From positions 1 to 18,145 of the forward strand of contig DDLV01000011.1 of NCBI GenBank assembly GCA_002340325.1: a stretch of DNA of 18,145 nt, written 5' to 3'. Below, piece by piece: positions 6,589 to 14,590 of the stretch. Position numbers and translations under genes: made by a program. How positions within the stretch are numbered: position 1 is the first letter of the stretch; each line of letters starts with the position of its first letter. A model generated the notes under the pieces. The model had not been told where the DNA came from. It saw only the letters and a program-made list of their open reading frames with translations, and made no database searches. The DNA is from Glaciecola sp. UBA2563 (GTDB lineage: Bacteria > Pseudomonadota > Gammaproteobacteria > Enterobacterales > Alteromonadaceae).

Positions 6589-8504
6589 GCGCTGTTAATT
6601 TCTCTTAAAAACGCCTCTACTTTTTCAACCGAGCGGGTTCTTTGCATATCGGGCAAACTCTCCAAAAACGTTTTTGCATAATGTTTATTAACAAGTCGAT
6701 TGTCACAAATCACAAGCACTCCCTTGTCTTTTGTATCTCGTATTAACCGTCCCGCACCTTGTTTTAAACCAATAACAGCTTGGGGTATTTGAATCTGTGT
6801 AAACGGATTTCCTCCGCCATTTCGACAATCTTTTACGCGCGCCTTGAGAAGTGGTTCATCAGGCGAAGTAAAAGGTAGCTTATCGATTAGGACACATTGC
6901 AATGCATCGCCTTTTACGTCGACGCCTTCCCAAAAAGCACCCGTTGCAAATAAAGCAGCATTTTCGTTACCTATAAAATCTCGAAGCAGAGAGGCTTTGC
7001 TAGCATCGCCTTGTACCAAAACATCGAATGTCGTTTTTTCAGCAACCTGCGATGAGACCTGTCGCATCATATAATGGGATGTGAACAAAAAAAACGCATT
7101 ACCCTTGCTCGCCTGCAGCAACTTCAATGAAATATCGACTAGTGCATCCCGCATGTCACTATGGGCAACATTCGGTAATCCTCTAGGTACACACAACAAT
7201 GCTTGTTCGCGATAGTTAAACGGGCTTTTGACCGTCATCGAATCAGCGTCGTGCAGTCCCATGAGTGATAAGTAGTGGTCAAAGTTACCACCGACACTAA
7301 TTGTGGCTGACGTAAAAATCCACGCGGAGTCACTTGTTTTGACAATATCGCCAAACTGTTCGCTGATACTTAAGGGTGTAATATGAAAGACAAGGTGGCG
7401 TTTTGTTGTCTCAAACCATTTACTCATGTTTGTGTTTGTGGTTTGTGTCGTATTCTGCAGCTTGACAAACCACTCGTCCAGGCGTTCAAAATATCTGTCT
7501 AACTCAGTGTTACGCCCTTCGTTGACCTGCGCTAAATCGATTAATTGTTGAAGACTTTCAGTGAGTCGTTTTAACTGTTTGATTACATCCGGTCGTTGCA
7601 TGTAAGGGTCTAACTCGGCGCGTTGTGGCTCAACATCAAAACACAATCGCAAGTTTGCAAGTACCTGTTGTGACTTTTGCGCAACGGCGCTTACTTGTGC
7701 CGCATCTTTTACTTCGGTTTTCTGAATTTTTTGAATATCCGACAGCAAGTTGTCAACTTGTCGCGTTGAAAACGAAATACCAAAATACTCACTGGCGATA
7801 TCCGGTAGTAAGTGAGCCTCATCAAATACGACCGTATCAACGTCAGGCATTAATTCGCCTAAACCGTCTTTTTTTAATGCGAGGTCGGCAAAAAACAAAT
7901 GGTGATTAACAATAATGATGTCAGCCGATAATGCGCTGTGTCGCGCCTTGAACAGGTGACAATCATCGTAGTATTTACAGTCTTTGCCCAGACAGTTGTC
8001 AACCGTTGAGGTTACATAAGGAATGATGGATGCATTTTCGGGTAAGTTTGAAAGTTCACTTATATCGCCTTTCTTTGTACTCACGCTCCATCTTTTTACG
8101 TCGCGATATTGTGCCAAGGTAGCTTTGTCTAGTCGAACATGGTCAGCGCCGTTTAAATCCAGTCTATAAATGCAAAGATAGTTGGCGCGACCTTTTAACA
8201 ATGCGACGCGTCTTGTGCTGTCTAGCGCCTTTTTAACAAGCGGCAAATCTTTTTCAAACAGCTGTTCTTGAAGATTCTTAGTGCCGGTCGAGATGATCGT
8301 TTTACCATCAGATAAAAAAACCGGGACCAAGTACGCAAAGGTTTTTCCAATGCCTGTGCCCGCTTCAGCAATCAGTGTTGTTTTGTCATTGACAGCGTTT
8401 GCGATGCCTTGAGACAGCGCTACCTGAGAGTGCCGAACGCTGTAATCATTGACGCTTTTTGAAAGCGCACCGTCCGTAGCGAAAAACGCTTCTACTTTAT
8501 CCAC
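6585..8504 (-). CDS. yoaA: DinG-family (XPD-like) Fe-S DNA helicase YoaA
   Basis: Predicted 5'-3' superfamily 2 DNA helicase; E. coli YoaA works with the clamp-loader subunit HolC in DNA damage tolerance. The Walker A is AEAGTGIGKT at 46-55. Four cysteines suited to a 4Fe-4S cluster are Cys111, Cys171, Cys176 and Cys182. The DEAH box is at 228-231, FTSATIS is motif III, GAFWEGVDVKG is motif V and QGAGRLIRDTKDKG is motif VI. Length (639) is close to E. coli YoaA (636), favouring YoaA over the longer DinG. The start is GTG at 8502-8504; an in-frame TGA nine bases upstream excludes a longer protein, and the ribosome-binding site is weak. It lies 34 bp after the ABC permease gene and overlaps tsaB by 4 bp. 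I saw no LexA box upstream. Confidence 0.92.
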   Translation of the reverse strand: MDKVEAFFATDGALSKSVNDYSVRHSQVALSQGIANAVNDKTTLIAEAGTGIGKTFAYLVPVFLSDGKTIISTGTKNLQEQLFEKDLPLVKKALDSTRRVALLKGRANYLCIYRLDLNGADHVRLDKATLAQYRDVKRWSVSTKKGDISELSNLPENASIIPYVTSTVDNCLGKDCKYYDDCHLFKARHSALSADIIIVNHHLFFADLALKKDGLGELMPDVDTVVFDEAHLLPDIASEYFGISFSTRQVDNLLSDIQKIQKTEVKDAAQVSAVAQKSQQVLANLRLCFDVEPQRAELDPYMQRPDVIKQLKRLTESLQQLIDLAQVNEGRNTELDRYFERLDEWFVKLQNTTQTTNTNMSKWFETTKRHLVFHITPLSISEQFGDIVKTSDSAWIFTSATISVGGNFDHYLSLMGLHDADSMTVKSPFNYREQALLCVPRGLPNVAHSDMRDALVDISLKLLQASKGNAFFLFTSHYMMRQVSSQVAEKTTFDVLVQGDASKASLLRDFIGNENAALFATGAFWEGVDVKGDALQCVLIDKLPFTSPDEPLLKARVKDCRNGGGNPFTQIQIPQAVIGLKQGAGRLIRDTKDKGVLVICDNRLVNKHYAKTFLESLPDMQRTRSVEKVEAFLREINSA

Positions 8505-8538
8505 TTTATTTGTTCAGAATTAATAGGGGTTATATATC

Positions 8539-9747
8539 TTACCTGAATAATACTTTTTCTTTACTGAACCAGTAAATGCAAAAATAAAGCAAAGCCCCCG
8601 CTAAAATGACACTACTGCCAAATATTGCTAATAGCTGGAAGTAATCCATGGTCCCTTTAACGAGTTCCTTAATCGCTAACGCCACATTGGTAAGTGGCAC
8701 CCAAGCATAAATACCCTTGAGCTCTATGCCTGGCAGAAGCGCAATAATAACCGGCACAATGACAATGAACACAAGCGGAGACATATAGCCTTGCGCTTCT
8801 TTATACGACCTTGCATAAATTGATAACGCCAATAAGACTGATGCAAAAATAGCGACAATGGGTACCAGCATTAAAAAGACAAGCAGAAAATCGACAATAC
8901 CTATTGATGCCATAAAATCACCGACATTTGAAAACGCCATGCCTTGACCAAGTACAACCGTCCACAACGCTACGCTTAACACAGTGACGAGCGCCGAAAT
9001 AACACCCGCGGTGCACAACGTTAAAAACTTACCCATCACAATATCCAAGCGCGTTGCAGGTGATGTCAACAGCGTTTCCAATGTTCCCCGCTCTTTTTCG
9101 CCAGCGCCAATATCTGCAGCAGGGATCATCGCACCTTGCAGACATAGTAAAAACAAAATATAGGGGATCATGCCACCAATAGAAGCGCCAATGCTCTCGC
9201 GTTCATCAGCAACGTTTATCCTTTCTATCGCAATGGGCTTAATGAGTCCTTCTTGTATTGTTTCGCTGACACCAAGCGATTGAAACGCACTTGACTGACG
9301 TTGGTCTGACACTTCTTGCACCACTTCATCAAGCCTTTCACGGGCGAAGTTAAGTTGTGCAGAGTTGACAAAGAGTTTTACGTTCACTTGCCCTGCATCT
9401 AATACATTGCTTGCATAGTCATCCGGCAGTTCTACGACAAAGTCTATGTCACCGCTATCAATTAAACGCTTTATCTCATCTTGCCCGTCAGGCACTTGTT
9501 CAAGCGTCACTAAATCCAAATTTTCAATTGCAGCAATTTTGGCCACAAGCTGATTGTCTGGTGCCGCGTTTATCACGGTAAAGTTGAGGGTCTTCTCTTT
9601 GGCTTCAGTCAGCGTTTCTGAAAACAAATAAGCGACACCGCCAAAAATCAGAGGAAAGATCAAAATAGGCAGCGCAATCATAAAAAAGAGGGTTTTGCGA
9701 TCGCGAAGTAACTCAATGATTTCCTTTTTAAAAATCAGCTTCCACAT
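8539..9747 (-). CDS. ABC exporter permease, NatB-like (ABC-2 type)
   Basis: Inner-membrane subunit of a two-gene ABC exporter with the ATPase encoded just upstream. The 402 residues show the NatB layout: an N-terminal cytoplasmic piece and one membrane helix (about 20-42), a large extracytoplasmic domain (about 45-185), then five hydrophobic helices from residue 190 to near the C-terminus. The coupling segment GEKERGTLETLLTSPATRLD at about 217-236 is typical of the family. NatB of Bacillus acts in sodium export, but substrates of proteobacterial relatives vary and cannot be read from sequence. One base separates its ATG from the ATPase stop codon, which strongly supports an obligate pair. yoaA follows after 34 bp. 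Confidence 0.88.
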   Translation of the reverse strand: MWKLIFKKEIIELLRDRKTLFFMIALPILIFPLIFGGVAYLFSETLTEAKEKTLNFTVINAAPDNQLVAKIAAIENLDLVTLEQVPDGQDEIKRLIDSGDIDFVVELPDDYASNVLDAGQVNVKLFVNSAQLNFARERLDEVVQEVSDQRQSSAFQSLGVSETIQEGLIKPIAIERINVADERESIGASIGGMIPYILFLLCLQGAMIPAADIGAGEKERGTLETLLTSPATRLDIVMGKFLTLCTAGVISALVTVLSVALWTVVLGQGMAFSNVGDFMASIGIVDFLLVFLMLVPIVAIFASVLLALSIYARSYKEAQGYMSPLVFIVIVPVIIALLPGIELKGIYAWVPLTNVALAIKELVKGTMDYFQLLAIFGSSVILAGALLYFCIYWFSKEKVLFR

Positions 9748-9748
9748 A

Positions 9749-10531
9749 TCAGTTAATCTCCTCTTTCAGGCATTTTATAAAGGCATCGTGTAGCCCATCC
9801 TCTGATTTCGCCGCAAAATCTGCAATAGTGCCCTCAAAGGTCGTTTCTCCCTTGTCTATGATAGCCACCGCATCGCATAATTCGGATACTTCTTCCAAGT
9901 GGTGCGTGGAGAAAATAACAGGCGTGTTTGACGCTTTCAGTGAGCGGATAAAGCTGATCACTGTGGCACTTGCCATGATATCTAAGCCTGTTGTAGGTTC
10001 ATCCATCACAATCACTTCAGGTCTGTGGATCACGGCTCGTGCGATCGACGTTTTTTGTTTCATCCCTGTTGAATAGTTTTCACTTCTTCTGTCCAGAAAA
10101 CTATGCATGTCGAGCTGTTGCGCGAGTTCTTCGATGCGCTGTTCTATTTCAGCATCGTCCAAGCCATTAATCTTACCAAAATAAGTGATGTTCTCTCTGC
10201 CACTTAACCTGCCGTACAACCCCGTAGTACCTGATAGAAACCCAATTTTACGCCGCGCCTCTACGGGGTTTTTAACCACGTCTACCCCGTTAATCTCAAT
10301 GCTACCATTATCTGGCTCAAGTGCTGATGACAAAACGCGCAATGTTGTCGTTTTACCGGCACCATTAGGGCCCAATAGCGCTAATACTTGACCGCTTTGA
10401 CAGGTGAGGTTTACGTTTTTAATGGAGTGGAAAAAGCGCCCTTTTAGTCGAGGGTCCTTTTTGTCCTGTTCGCTAAGTTTCTTGGGGTTTTCAACCTTAA
10501 ATTTTTTTGACAATCCGGTTATTTTTATCAT
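9749..10531 (-). CDS. ABC exporter ATP-binding protein, NatA-like
   Basis: Cytoplasmic ATPase that powers the NatB-like permease encoded directly downstream. The 260 residues contain Walker A GPNGAGKTT, a Q-loop region around GFLSGTTGLYGRLSGREN, an ABC signature of the YSTGMKQK type, Walker B VIVMDEPTTGLD and the switch histidine in FSTHHLEE. Between the first beta-strand and FHSIKNVNL there is a charged insertion of about 15 residues (KKLSEQDKKDPRLKGR), which I believe is common in this exporter subgroup. The start ATG at 10529-10531 has only a weak AGAAG ribosome-binding site. A dyad and then a MITE-like element lie immediately upstream, so its promoter is close to or inside that element. 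First gene of the long minus-strand cluster. Confidence 0.9.
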   Translation of the reverse strand: MIKITGLSKKFKVENPKKLSEQDKKDPRLKGRFFHSIKNVNLTCQSGQVLALLGPNGAGKTTTLRVLSSALEPDNGSIEINGVDVVKNPVEARRKIGFLSGTTGLYGRLSGRENITYFGKINGLDDAEIEQRIEELAQQLDMHSFLDRRSENYSTGMKQKTSIARAVIHRPEVIVMDEPTTGLDIMASATVISFIRSLKASNTPVIFSTHHLEEVSELCDAVAIIDKGETTFEGTIADFAAKSEDGLHDAFIKCLKEEIN

Positions 10532-10549
10532 TCTTCTATTCCGCGATCT

Positions 10550-10569
10550 AGAACACCGTACAGTGTTCT
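10550..10569. promoter_or_regulatory. Operator-like dyad upstream of natA
   Basis: AGAACAC and GTGTTCT form a perfect 7-bp inverted repeat around the 6-bp centre CGTACA. It begins 19 bp upstream of the natA start codon. In RNA it would also fold as a short hairpin, but no U-run follows on the minus strand, so a protein-binding site in the natA leader or promoter is likelier than a terminator. The binding protein is unknown. Confidence 0.4.
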
Positions 10570-10583
10570 TCTACTTTAGCAGC

Positions 10584-10838
10584 TGTTTACCTTTCATATT
10601 TTGCAACATCGAAGGTCCAATCTTTCACAATCGAGGCGTGAATACCGCGATTTAGTCATTCTAAATAAGGTATTCAGAACAAAGAGTGTGGAAGATTGGG
10701 CTTTGACCCTTCGGGCTGGGCCTGAATGTCTCACCCACTTCGTCATTCGTCTCTCATTTGGAATAACCAAACATCGCTCCTCATTCCTCGTTGGTGAAAC
10801 ATTCAGACACCAGTGTTGCATAATATGAAAGGTAAACA
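10584..10838. mobile_element. MITE-like structured repeat with terminal inverted repeats
   Basis: A 255-bp non-coding segment is bounded by inverted repeats at 10584-10608 and 10814-10838 that match at 24 of 25 bases (outer end TGTTTACCTTTCATATT). Inside are two separate long hairpins. The left pairs 10617-10629 with 10687-10699 (12 of 13) and nests 10640-10646/10669-10675 and 10650-10655/10661-10666. The right pairs 10722-10735 with 10793-10806 (13 of 14) and nests 10757-10761/10767-10771. Short open frames on both strands are by-products of the symmetry. There is no transposase. I see no clear target-site duplication at the ends. It could be a non-autonomous miniature transposon or an old intergenic repeat of the lineage; copy number elsewhere cannot be seen here. 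Confidence 0.6.
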
Positions 10839-11080
10839 ACCCCTAATACCATGTTAAATTTGCCGTCAGCGAACATATTATTGATGAACATGCTTAATGC
10901 AAATGGAAGGCTACCTTCAATAATAATAGACGTTCTGCAGATGGCCAAGCTATGTTTGTTGGAATTTCAACTTCAATTGTTACAACGCGTTACAAGCACT
11001 TTTTATTAAGCAGTTTTTGACGTAAAGTGAGAGCAGATTCTCAGGCTCTTAAGACTAATAAAAAAAACGGATAATGGATA
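10839..11080. other. Intergenic leader upstream of the Yip1-family gene
   Basis: This 242-bp stretch separates the structured element from the Yip1-family gene. It is AT-rich and has no convincing gene: a 41-codon frame at 10884-11009 has no ribosome-binding site. A tandem 7-bp repeat (10979-10995) is noted separately. TTGACG near 11027 resembles a -35 box, but no good -10 follows at the right distance, so I do not call a promoter. Confidence 0.4.
10979..10995 (+). repeat. Direct repeat GTTACAA with 10-bp period
   Basis: GTTACAA occurs at 10979-10985 and again at 10989-10995, exactly one helical turn apart, about 85 bp upstream of the Yip1-family start codon. The junction contains the palindrome AACGCGTT. 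In-phase direct repeats are typical of some activator sites, but a pair of 7-mers could be chance. Confidence 0.25.
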
Positions 11081-11803
11081 ATGGAAGAAACCGAACAAAA
11101 CAATAATAAAGTCTCAAACCCAATACAGGCAGCAAGCGAAATATTTTACCGACCAAAAGCTGTTTTTGATACGTTAAGTAAGGTTAATAACTGGTCTTGG
11201 ATACCATTCATTCTCGTTGTGATAATGACGACGTTACCAACATATTTATATTTCCAGATGACTGATCTTCCTTGGGTCATCGACCAAATGGTGACGGCGT
11301 CCATGCCAGATGCAAGCCCCGCAGAGCTTGATAATGCGAAACAGATGTTTCCGCCTGAGGTGCTAAAATTTACTGCGTTCGCAATACCGATCGCGCTGAT
11401 TATTTTTCATGCTGTAATAGCGGGTTTCCTGACATTTGTGACAAGAAACGACGAAAAAAATGTGCAGGGTTACACCGATTGGTATGGTGCTACATGGTGG
11501 ATAACAATGCCTTTTGTCGTCAATGGGCTCATCGCATTGCTGGTATTACTTACTTATGATTCTGGAGCACAAATCCCGTTGACAGCAACAGCGCCATTAT
11601 CACTGGCCTTTATTTTTAGACTAGATCTCGGTGACCCTATGGTGACGCTGCTGTCTAATATCAGATTGGATACTATTTGGGCAGTATTTATAGCGACGTA
11701 TTGTTTTAGTAGCTGGACGAGTTTTAACTTTCAAAAATCCATTATCTTTGGCGTACTAACGATGGTGATTTATGTTGGCTTGGGCGTTATTTTTGGTGGC
11801 TAA
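11081..11803 (+). CDS. Yip1-domain integral membrane protein
   Basis: Predicted inner-membrane protein of 240 residues with about five hydrophobic helices: roughly 39-60, 95-120, 135-158, 195-212 and 217-239. The N-terminal cytoplasmic piece ends in NPIQAASEIFYRPKAVFDTLSK, a segment typical of bacterial Yip1-family proteins (IFxxPxxVFxxL pattern). Only one helix-linking stretch (about 62-92) is clearly hydrophilic. The family is defined by similarity to eukaryotic Yip1; its bacterial function is not established. The ATG at 11081 is preceded by a duplicated GGATAAT motif, giving only a weak ribosome-binding site; an ATG at 11074 is out of frame and leads to a ten-codon peptide. It stands alone on the plus strand and ends 1 bp from a convergent gene. 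Confidence 0.8.
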   Translation: MEETEQNNNKVSNPIQAASEIFYRPKAVFDTLSKVNNWSWIPFILVVIMTTLPTYLYFQMTDLPWVIDQMVTASMPDASPAELDNAKQMFPPEVLKFTAFAIPIALIIFHAVIAGFLTFVTRNDEKNVQGYTDWYGATWWITMPFVVNGLIALLVLLTYDSGAQIPLTATAPLSLAFIFRLDLGDPMVTLLSNIRLDTIWAVFIATYCFSSWTSFNFQKSIIFGVLTMVIYVGLGVIFGG

Positions 11804-11804
11804 T

Positions 11805-12608
11805 TTATTCTGATGTTTTTTCGCGAACTCTCTTTGGCATAAAGTAGTTTTTATCGTTATAGAATTCGGCATTTTGCTCTGCAAAATGCCACCCAGGGAT
11901 TCCTAGAAGCGGCAACGGCAACAACGAGCGTTTTTGGTTGAACGTATCGCGCGTCATAATATGGTTGCTTAAAAGGCCATCGTATTCGATTGAATTTGAT
12001 GCCGTGCTCGCGTTGTCACACTGAATACATAACGTTTTTGCTGTAATGCCAATATGGGGTTTAAGCAGAATTTCATAAAGCGCATGACCAAATATCACCG
12101 GTTGCCAATCCGCAAACCAACGCTCTCTTTTCTCAATAAAAAGCTGCTGCCAACTGTGCATTCTAAGCAGTGGGGTTGGATCAATTTCACGCCAATAAAT
12201 GACCAGTCCGCATTCATCAAAATGCGTGATTCTATCTCGTAGTGCGCCTCTCGGACGCAAGCCATTTTCAGATATATGACGGACGTGCAAGTGATTGAGT
12301 AACTGTTTGGTTTTTGGAAACTGATACCAAACAAGCCCGTTTAAGAAGTCATGCCAGCTGTCGTATCGGGTTGGTATTTTTTTTGTGCGATAAATAAAGG
12401 ATTCGTAATACTCATTCTCCGGCAGCTCACTCTGCGATACAAAACGAAAGTCGAGTTGTGCACTAACGCGCTTATTTAACAACGTGTGGTTAAGTTGGAA
12501 GCTTTCGTTAGGGTTTAATCCGAACTCATCAATAAGCTTCCGCAATGCTGGGTGAGTGATGTTATCGACTTTATATTTGTCAGTAAGTTGAGATGAGACT
12601 TCATTCAT
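11805..12608 (-). CDS. DUF3025 family protein
   Basis: Protein of 267 residues assigned to DUF3025 by recall of its conserved blocks; biochemical function is unknown. Those blocks are YESFIYRTKKIPTRYDSWHDFLNGLVWYQF split around residues 68-97, RDRITHFDECGLVIYW near 125-140, IFGHALYE near 172-179 and PLPLLGIPGWHFAEQNAEFY near 230-249. Histidine, aspartate and tryptophan residues in these blocks are conserved in the family and hint at an enzyme, but no known catalytic pattern is evident. There is no signal peptide or membrane helix. The ATG lacks a clear Shine-Dalgarno and a small hairpin lies about 36 bp upstream. It converges with the Yip1-family gene, with 1 bp between stop codons. Confidence 0.75.
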   Translation of the reverse strand: MNEVSSQLTDKYKVDNITHPALRKLIDEFGLNPNESFQLNHTLLNKRVSAQLDFRFVSQSELPENEYYESFIYRTKKIPTRYDSWHDFLNGLVWYQFPKTKQLLNHLHVRHISENGLRPRGALRDRITHFDECGLVIYWREIDPTPLLRMHSWQQLFIEKRERWFADWQPVIFGHALYEILLKPHIGITAKTLCIQCDNASTASNSIEYDGLLSNHIMTRDTFNQKRSLLPLPLLGIPGWHFAEQNAEFYNDKNYFMPKRVREKTSE

Positions 12609-12644
12609 TTTTTAATTTGAGATCTAAGATGCTAGATAACGCAA

Positions 12645-12659
12645 AAAACCAACGGTTTT
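12645..12659 (-). other. Small terminator-like hairpin in the leader of the DUF3025 gene
   Basis: On the minus strand AAAACC, loop GTT and GGTTTT form a 6-bp stem that runs into six consecutive T residues. It lies about 36 nt upstream of the DUF3025 start codon. The stem is short and AT-rich; it may be a weak attenuator or nothing. The remainder of the 272-bp divergent gap (12609-12880) up to asnB shows no other clear signal. Confidence 0.2.
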
Positions 12660-12880
12660 CGCAACAGCTGCTTAAAGTATTAGTAATTTGTTAATCAAGC
12701 GCCCATTTTACCCAATTCTCACAATAAACACTTGCAAAATTATTTGTGCGTGGCACATTCCTCGGTTGGCTCACAAGCAAAACGTAAAACGAATTAAACA
12801 ACGCTCGCCTGATTGATTTCCATGTTGACAGAATCTCAGTTCAGGCAAAAGCGGATAAGTAAAAATAGGCAAAATCTTTT

Positions 12881-14554
12881 ATGTGTGGAATCTTTGGCAT
12901 TCTTGATATTAAATCCAACGCAGAGGACTTGCGCAGTCAAGCACTTGAGTTGTCCAAACTCCTTCGTCACCGCGGACCCGATTGGTCGGGTATTTGGCAT
13001 GACGATAAGGCTATACTCTGTCACGAAAGGCTAGCTATCGTTGATGTAGACACCGGCGCGCAACCACTGATTAGCGATAACGGCAATCAAATATTGGCGG
13101 TTAATGGGGAGATATACAATCACAAAGAACTACAAATAGAAGAAGCGAGTGACTACGCGTTTGCGACCAAATCAGATTGTGAAATCATTTTGCCTTTATA
13201 TCAAAAGTATGGCGCAGAATTCGTCGATAAATTAAAAGGCATGTTTGCTTTTATTCTGTACGACAAAAGCACCGGCGATTACATGATAGCGCGAGATCAT
13301 ATTGGCATCATCCCGCTTTATACAGGATTTGATGAACACGGTAACTTCTACGTAGCATCTGAAATGAAGTCACTGGTGCCTGTTTGTAAAACTGTACAGG
13401 AATTCCCACCTGGGCATTATATGGTCAACGGAGAGCTAACAAAATACTATAATAGAGATTGGATGACATACGGTGCTGTTAAGGACAACACGACTTACCT
13501 TGATGATTTGAAACACGCATTCGAAAAAGCAGTTAAGTCACACTTGATGTCAGATGTCCCTTATGCGGTGCTATTATCAGGTGGCTTAGATTCATCTTTG
13601 GTATCAGCGGTTGCTGCGCAATATGTGGCCAAACGTGTGGAGGATGAGGATAAAAGTGATGCATGGTGGCCTCGGTTGCATAGCTTCGCTGTTGGCTTAA
13701 AAGGCGCCCCTGATCTATTGGCCGCGCAAAAAGTCGCCGATATGATAGGCACGGTTCACCATGAAGTACACTTCACTATTCAGGAAGGTTTGGATGCGAT
13801 AAGAGATGTTATCTATCATCTGGAAACCTTTGACACAACGACTATTCGAGCAGCAACACCCATGTATCTAATGTCTCGAAAGATCAAAGCGATGGGCATT
13901 AAAATGGTGCTATCCGGTGAAGGTTCCGATGAAATATTTGGCGGATATTTGTATTTTCACAAAGCGCCTAATGCCAAAGAGTTCCATGAAGAAACTGTTA
14001 GAAAGATTGACAGGCTTCACATGTTCGATTGTGCTCGCGCTAATAAAGCTACGTCTGCTTGGGGCGTAGAAGCCAGAGTCCCGTTCCTTGATAAAGAGTT
14101 TATGGATGTCGCGATGCGCTTGAACCCTAAAGACAAAATGTGCATCGACGGGCGTATGGAAAAATGGATCTTAAGAAAAGCCTTTGATGACGGTAACTAT
14201 CTACCTGCCGAAGTACTTTGGCGTCAAAAAGAGCAATTTGGCGATGGTGTGGGCTACTCTTGGATAGACAGTATTAGAGACTTTGTCGAGTCTGAAGTAA
14301 GCGACCAACAGCTCGCCACTGCACAATTTAGATTCCCGGTAAACACGCCAGATACAAAAGAAGGCTATTTTTACCGTACGATTTTTGAAGACTTTTTTCC
14401 TCAAGAAAGTGCAGCGAAGTGTGTCCCTGGCGGTAAATCCATTGCGTGCAGTACAGTTGAAGCACTTGAATGGGATGAGAGTTTTAAGCAGTCTGCAGAT
14501 CCTTCAGGGCGCTCAATGAAATCCGTACACGCAGGTGAGTTTAAAGACGATTAA
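12881..14554 (+). CDS. asnB: Asparagine synthetase B (glutamine-hydrolysing)
   Basis: Makes asparagine from aspartate, ATP and glutamine in the cytoplasm. The N-terminal class II glutaminase domain starts MCGIFGI, so Cys2 becomes the catalytic N-terminal cysteine after Met removal. Glutamine-binding residues are present in RLAIVD (Arg50), NGEIYN (Asn75, Glu77) and SDCE (Asp99). The synthetase domain carries the PP-loop SGGLDSS at 233-239 and GEGSDEIFGGY further on. Length is 557 against 554 for E. coli AsnB, and the segment ARDHIGIIPLY is nearly identical to that enzyme, supporting AsnB rather than another amidotransferase. Met1 is fixed by the Cys2 requirement; the AGG about 10 bases upstream is a modest ribosome-binding site. 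Monocistronic, converging on the solute-binding-like gene with a 36-bp gap and no clear terminator hairpin. Confidence 0.96.
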   Translation: MCGIFGILDIKSNAEDLRSQALELSKLLRHRGPDWSGIWHDDKAILCHERLAIVDVDTGAQPLISDNGNQILAVNGEIYNHKELQIEEASDYAFATKSDCEIILPLYQKYGAEFVDKLKGMFAFILYDKSTGDYMIARDHIGIIPLYTGFDEHGNFYVASEMKSLVPVCKTVQEFPPGHYMVNGELTKYYNRDWMTYGAVKDNTTYLDDLKHAFEKAVKSHLMSDVPYAVLLSGGLDSSLVSAVAAQYVAKRVEDEDKSDAWWPRLHSFAVGLKGAPDLLAAQKVADMIGTVHHEVHFTIQEGLDAIRDVIYHLETFDTTTIRAATPMYLMSRKIKAMGIKMVLSGEGSDEIFGGYLYFHKAPNAKEFHEETVRKIDRLHMFDCARANKATSAWGVEARVPFLDKEFMDVAMRLNPKDKMCIDGRMEKWILRKAFDDGNYLPAEVLWRQKEQFGDGVGYSWIDSIRDFVESEVSDQQLATAQFRFPVNTPDTKEGYFYRTIFEDFFPQESAAKCVPGGKSIACSTVEALEWDESFKQSADPSGRSMKSVHAGEFKDD

Positions 14555-14590
14555 AGCCGTTTCTGTTATTGACTTCGTGGCAAACTATTT

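Noticed and set aside
10594..10839. Mirror-image open frames of about 75-80 codons on both strands inside the structured element
   Set aside because: They exist because the region is an inverted repeat; the translations mirror the palindrome, have no ribosome-binding site and no protein-like pattern.
10884..11009. 41-codon open frame upstream of the Yip1-family gene
   Set aside because: No ribosome-binding site, and the composition (runs of Leu, Gln and Ile) fits AT-rich intergenic DNA; no family recognised.
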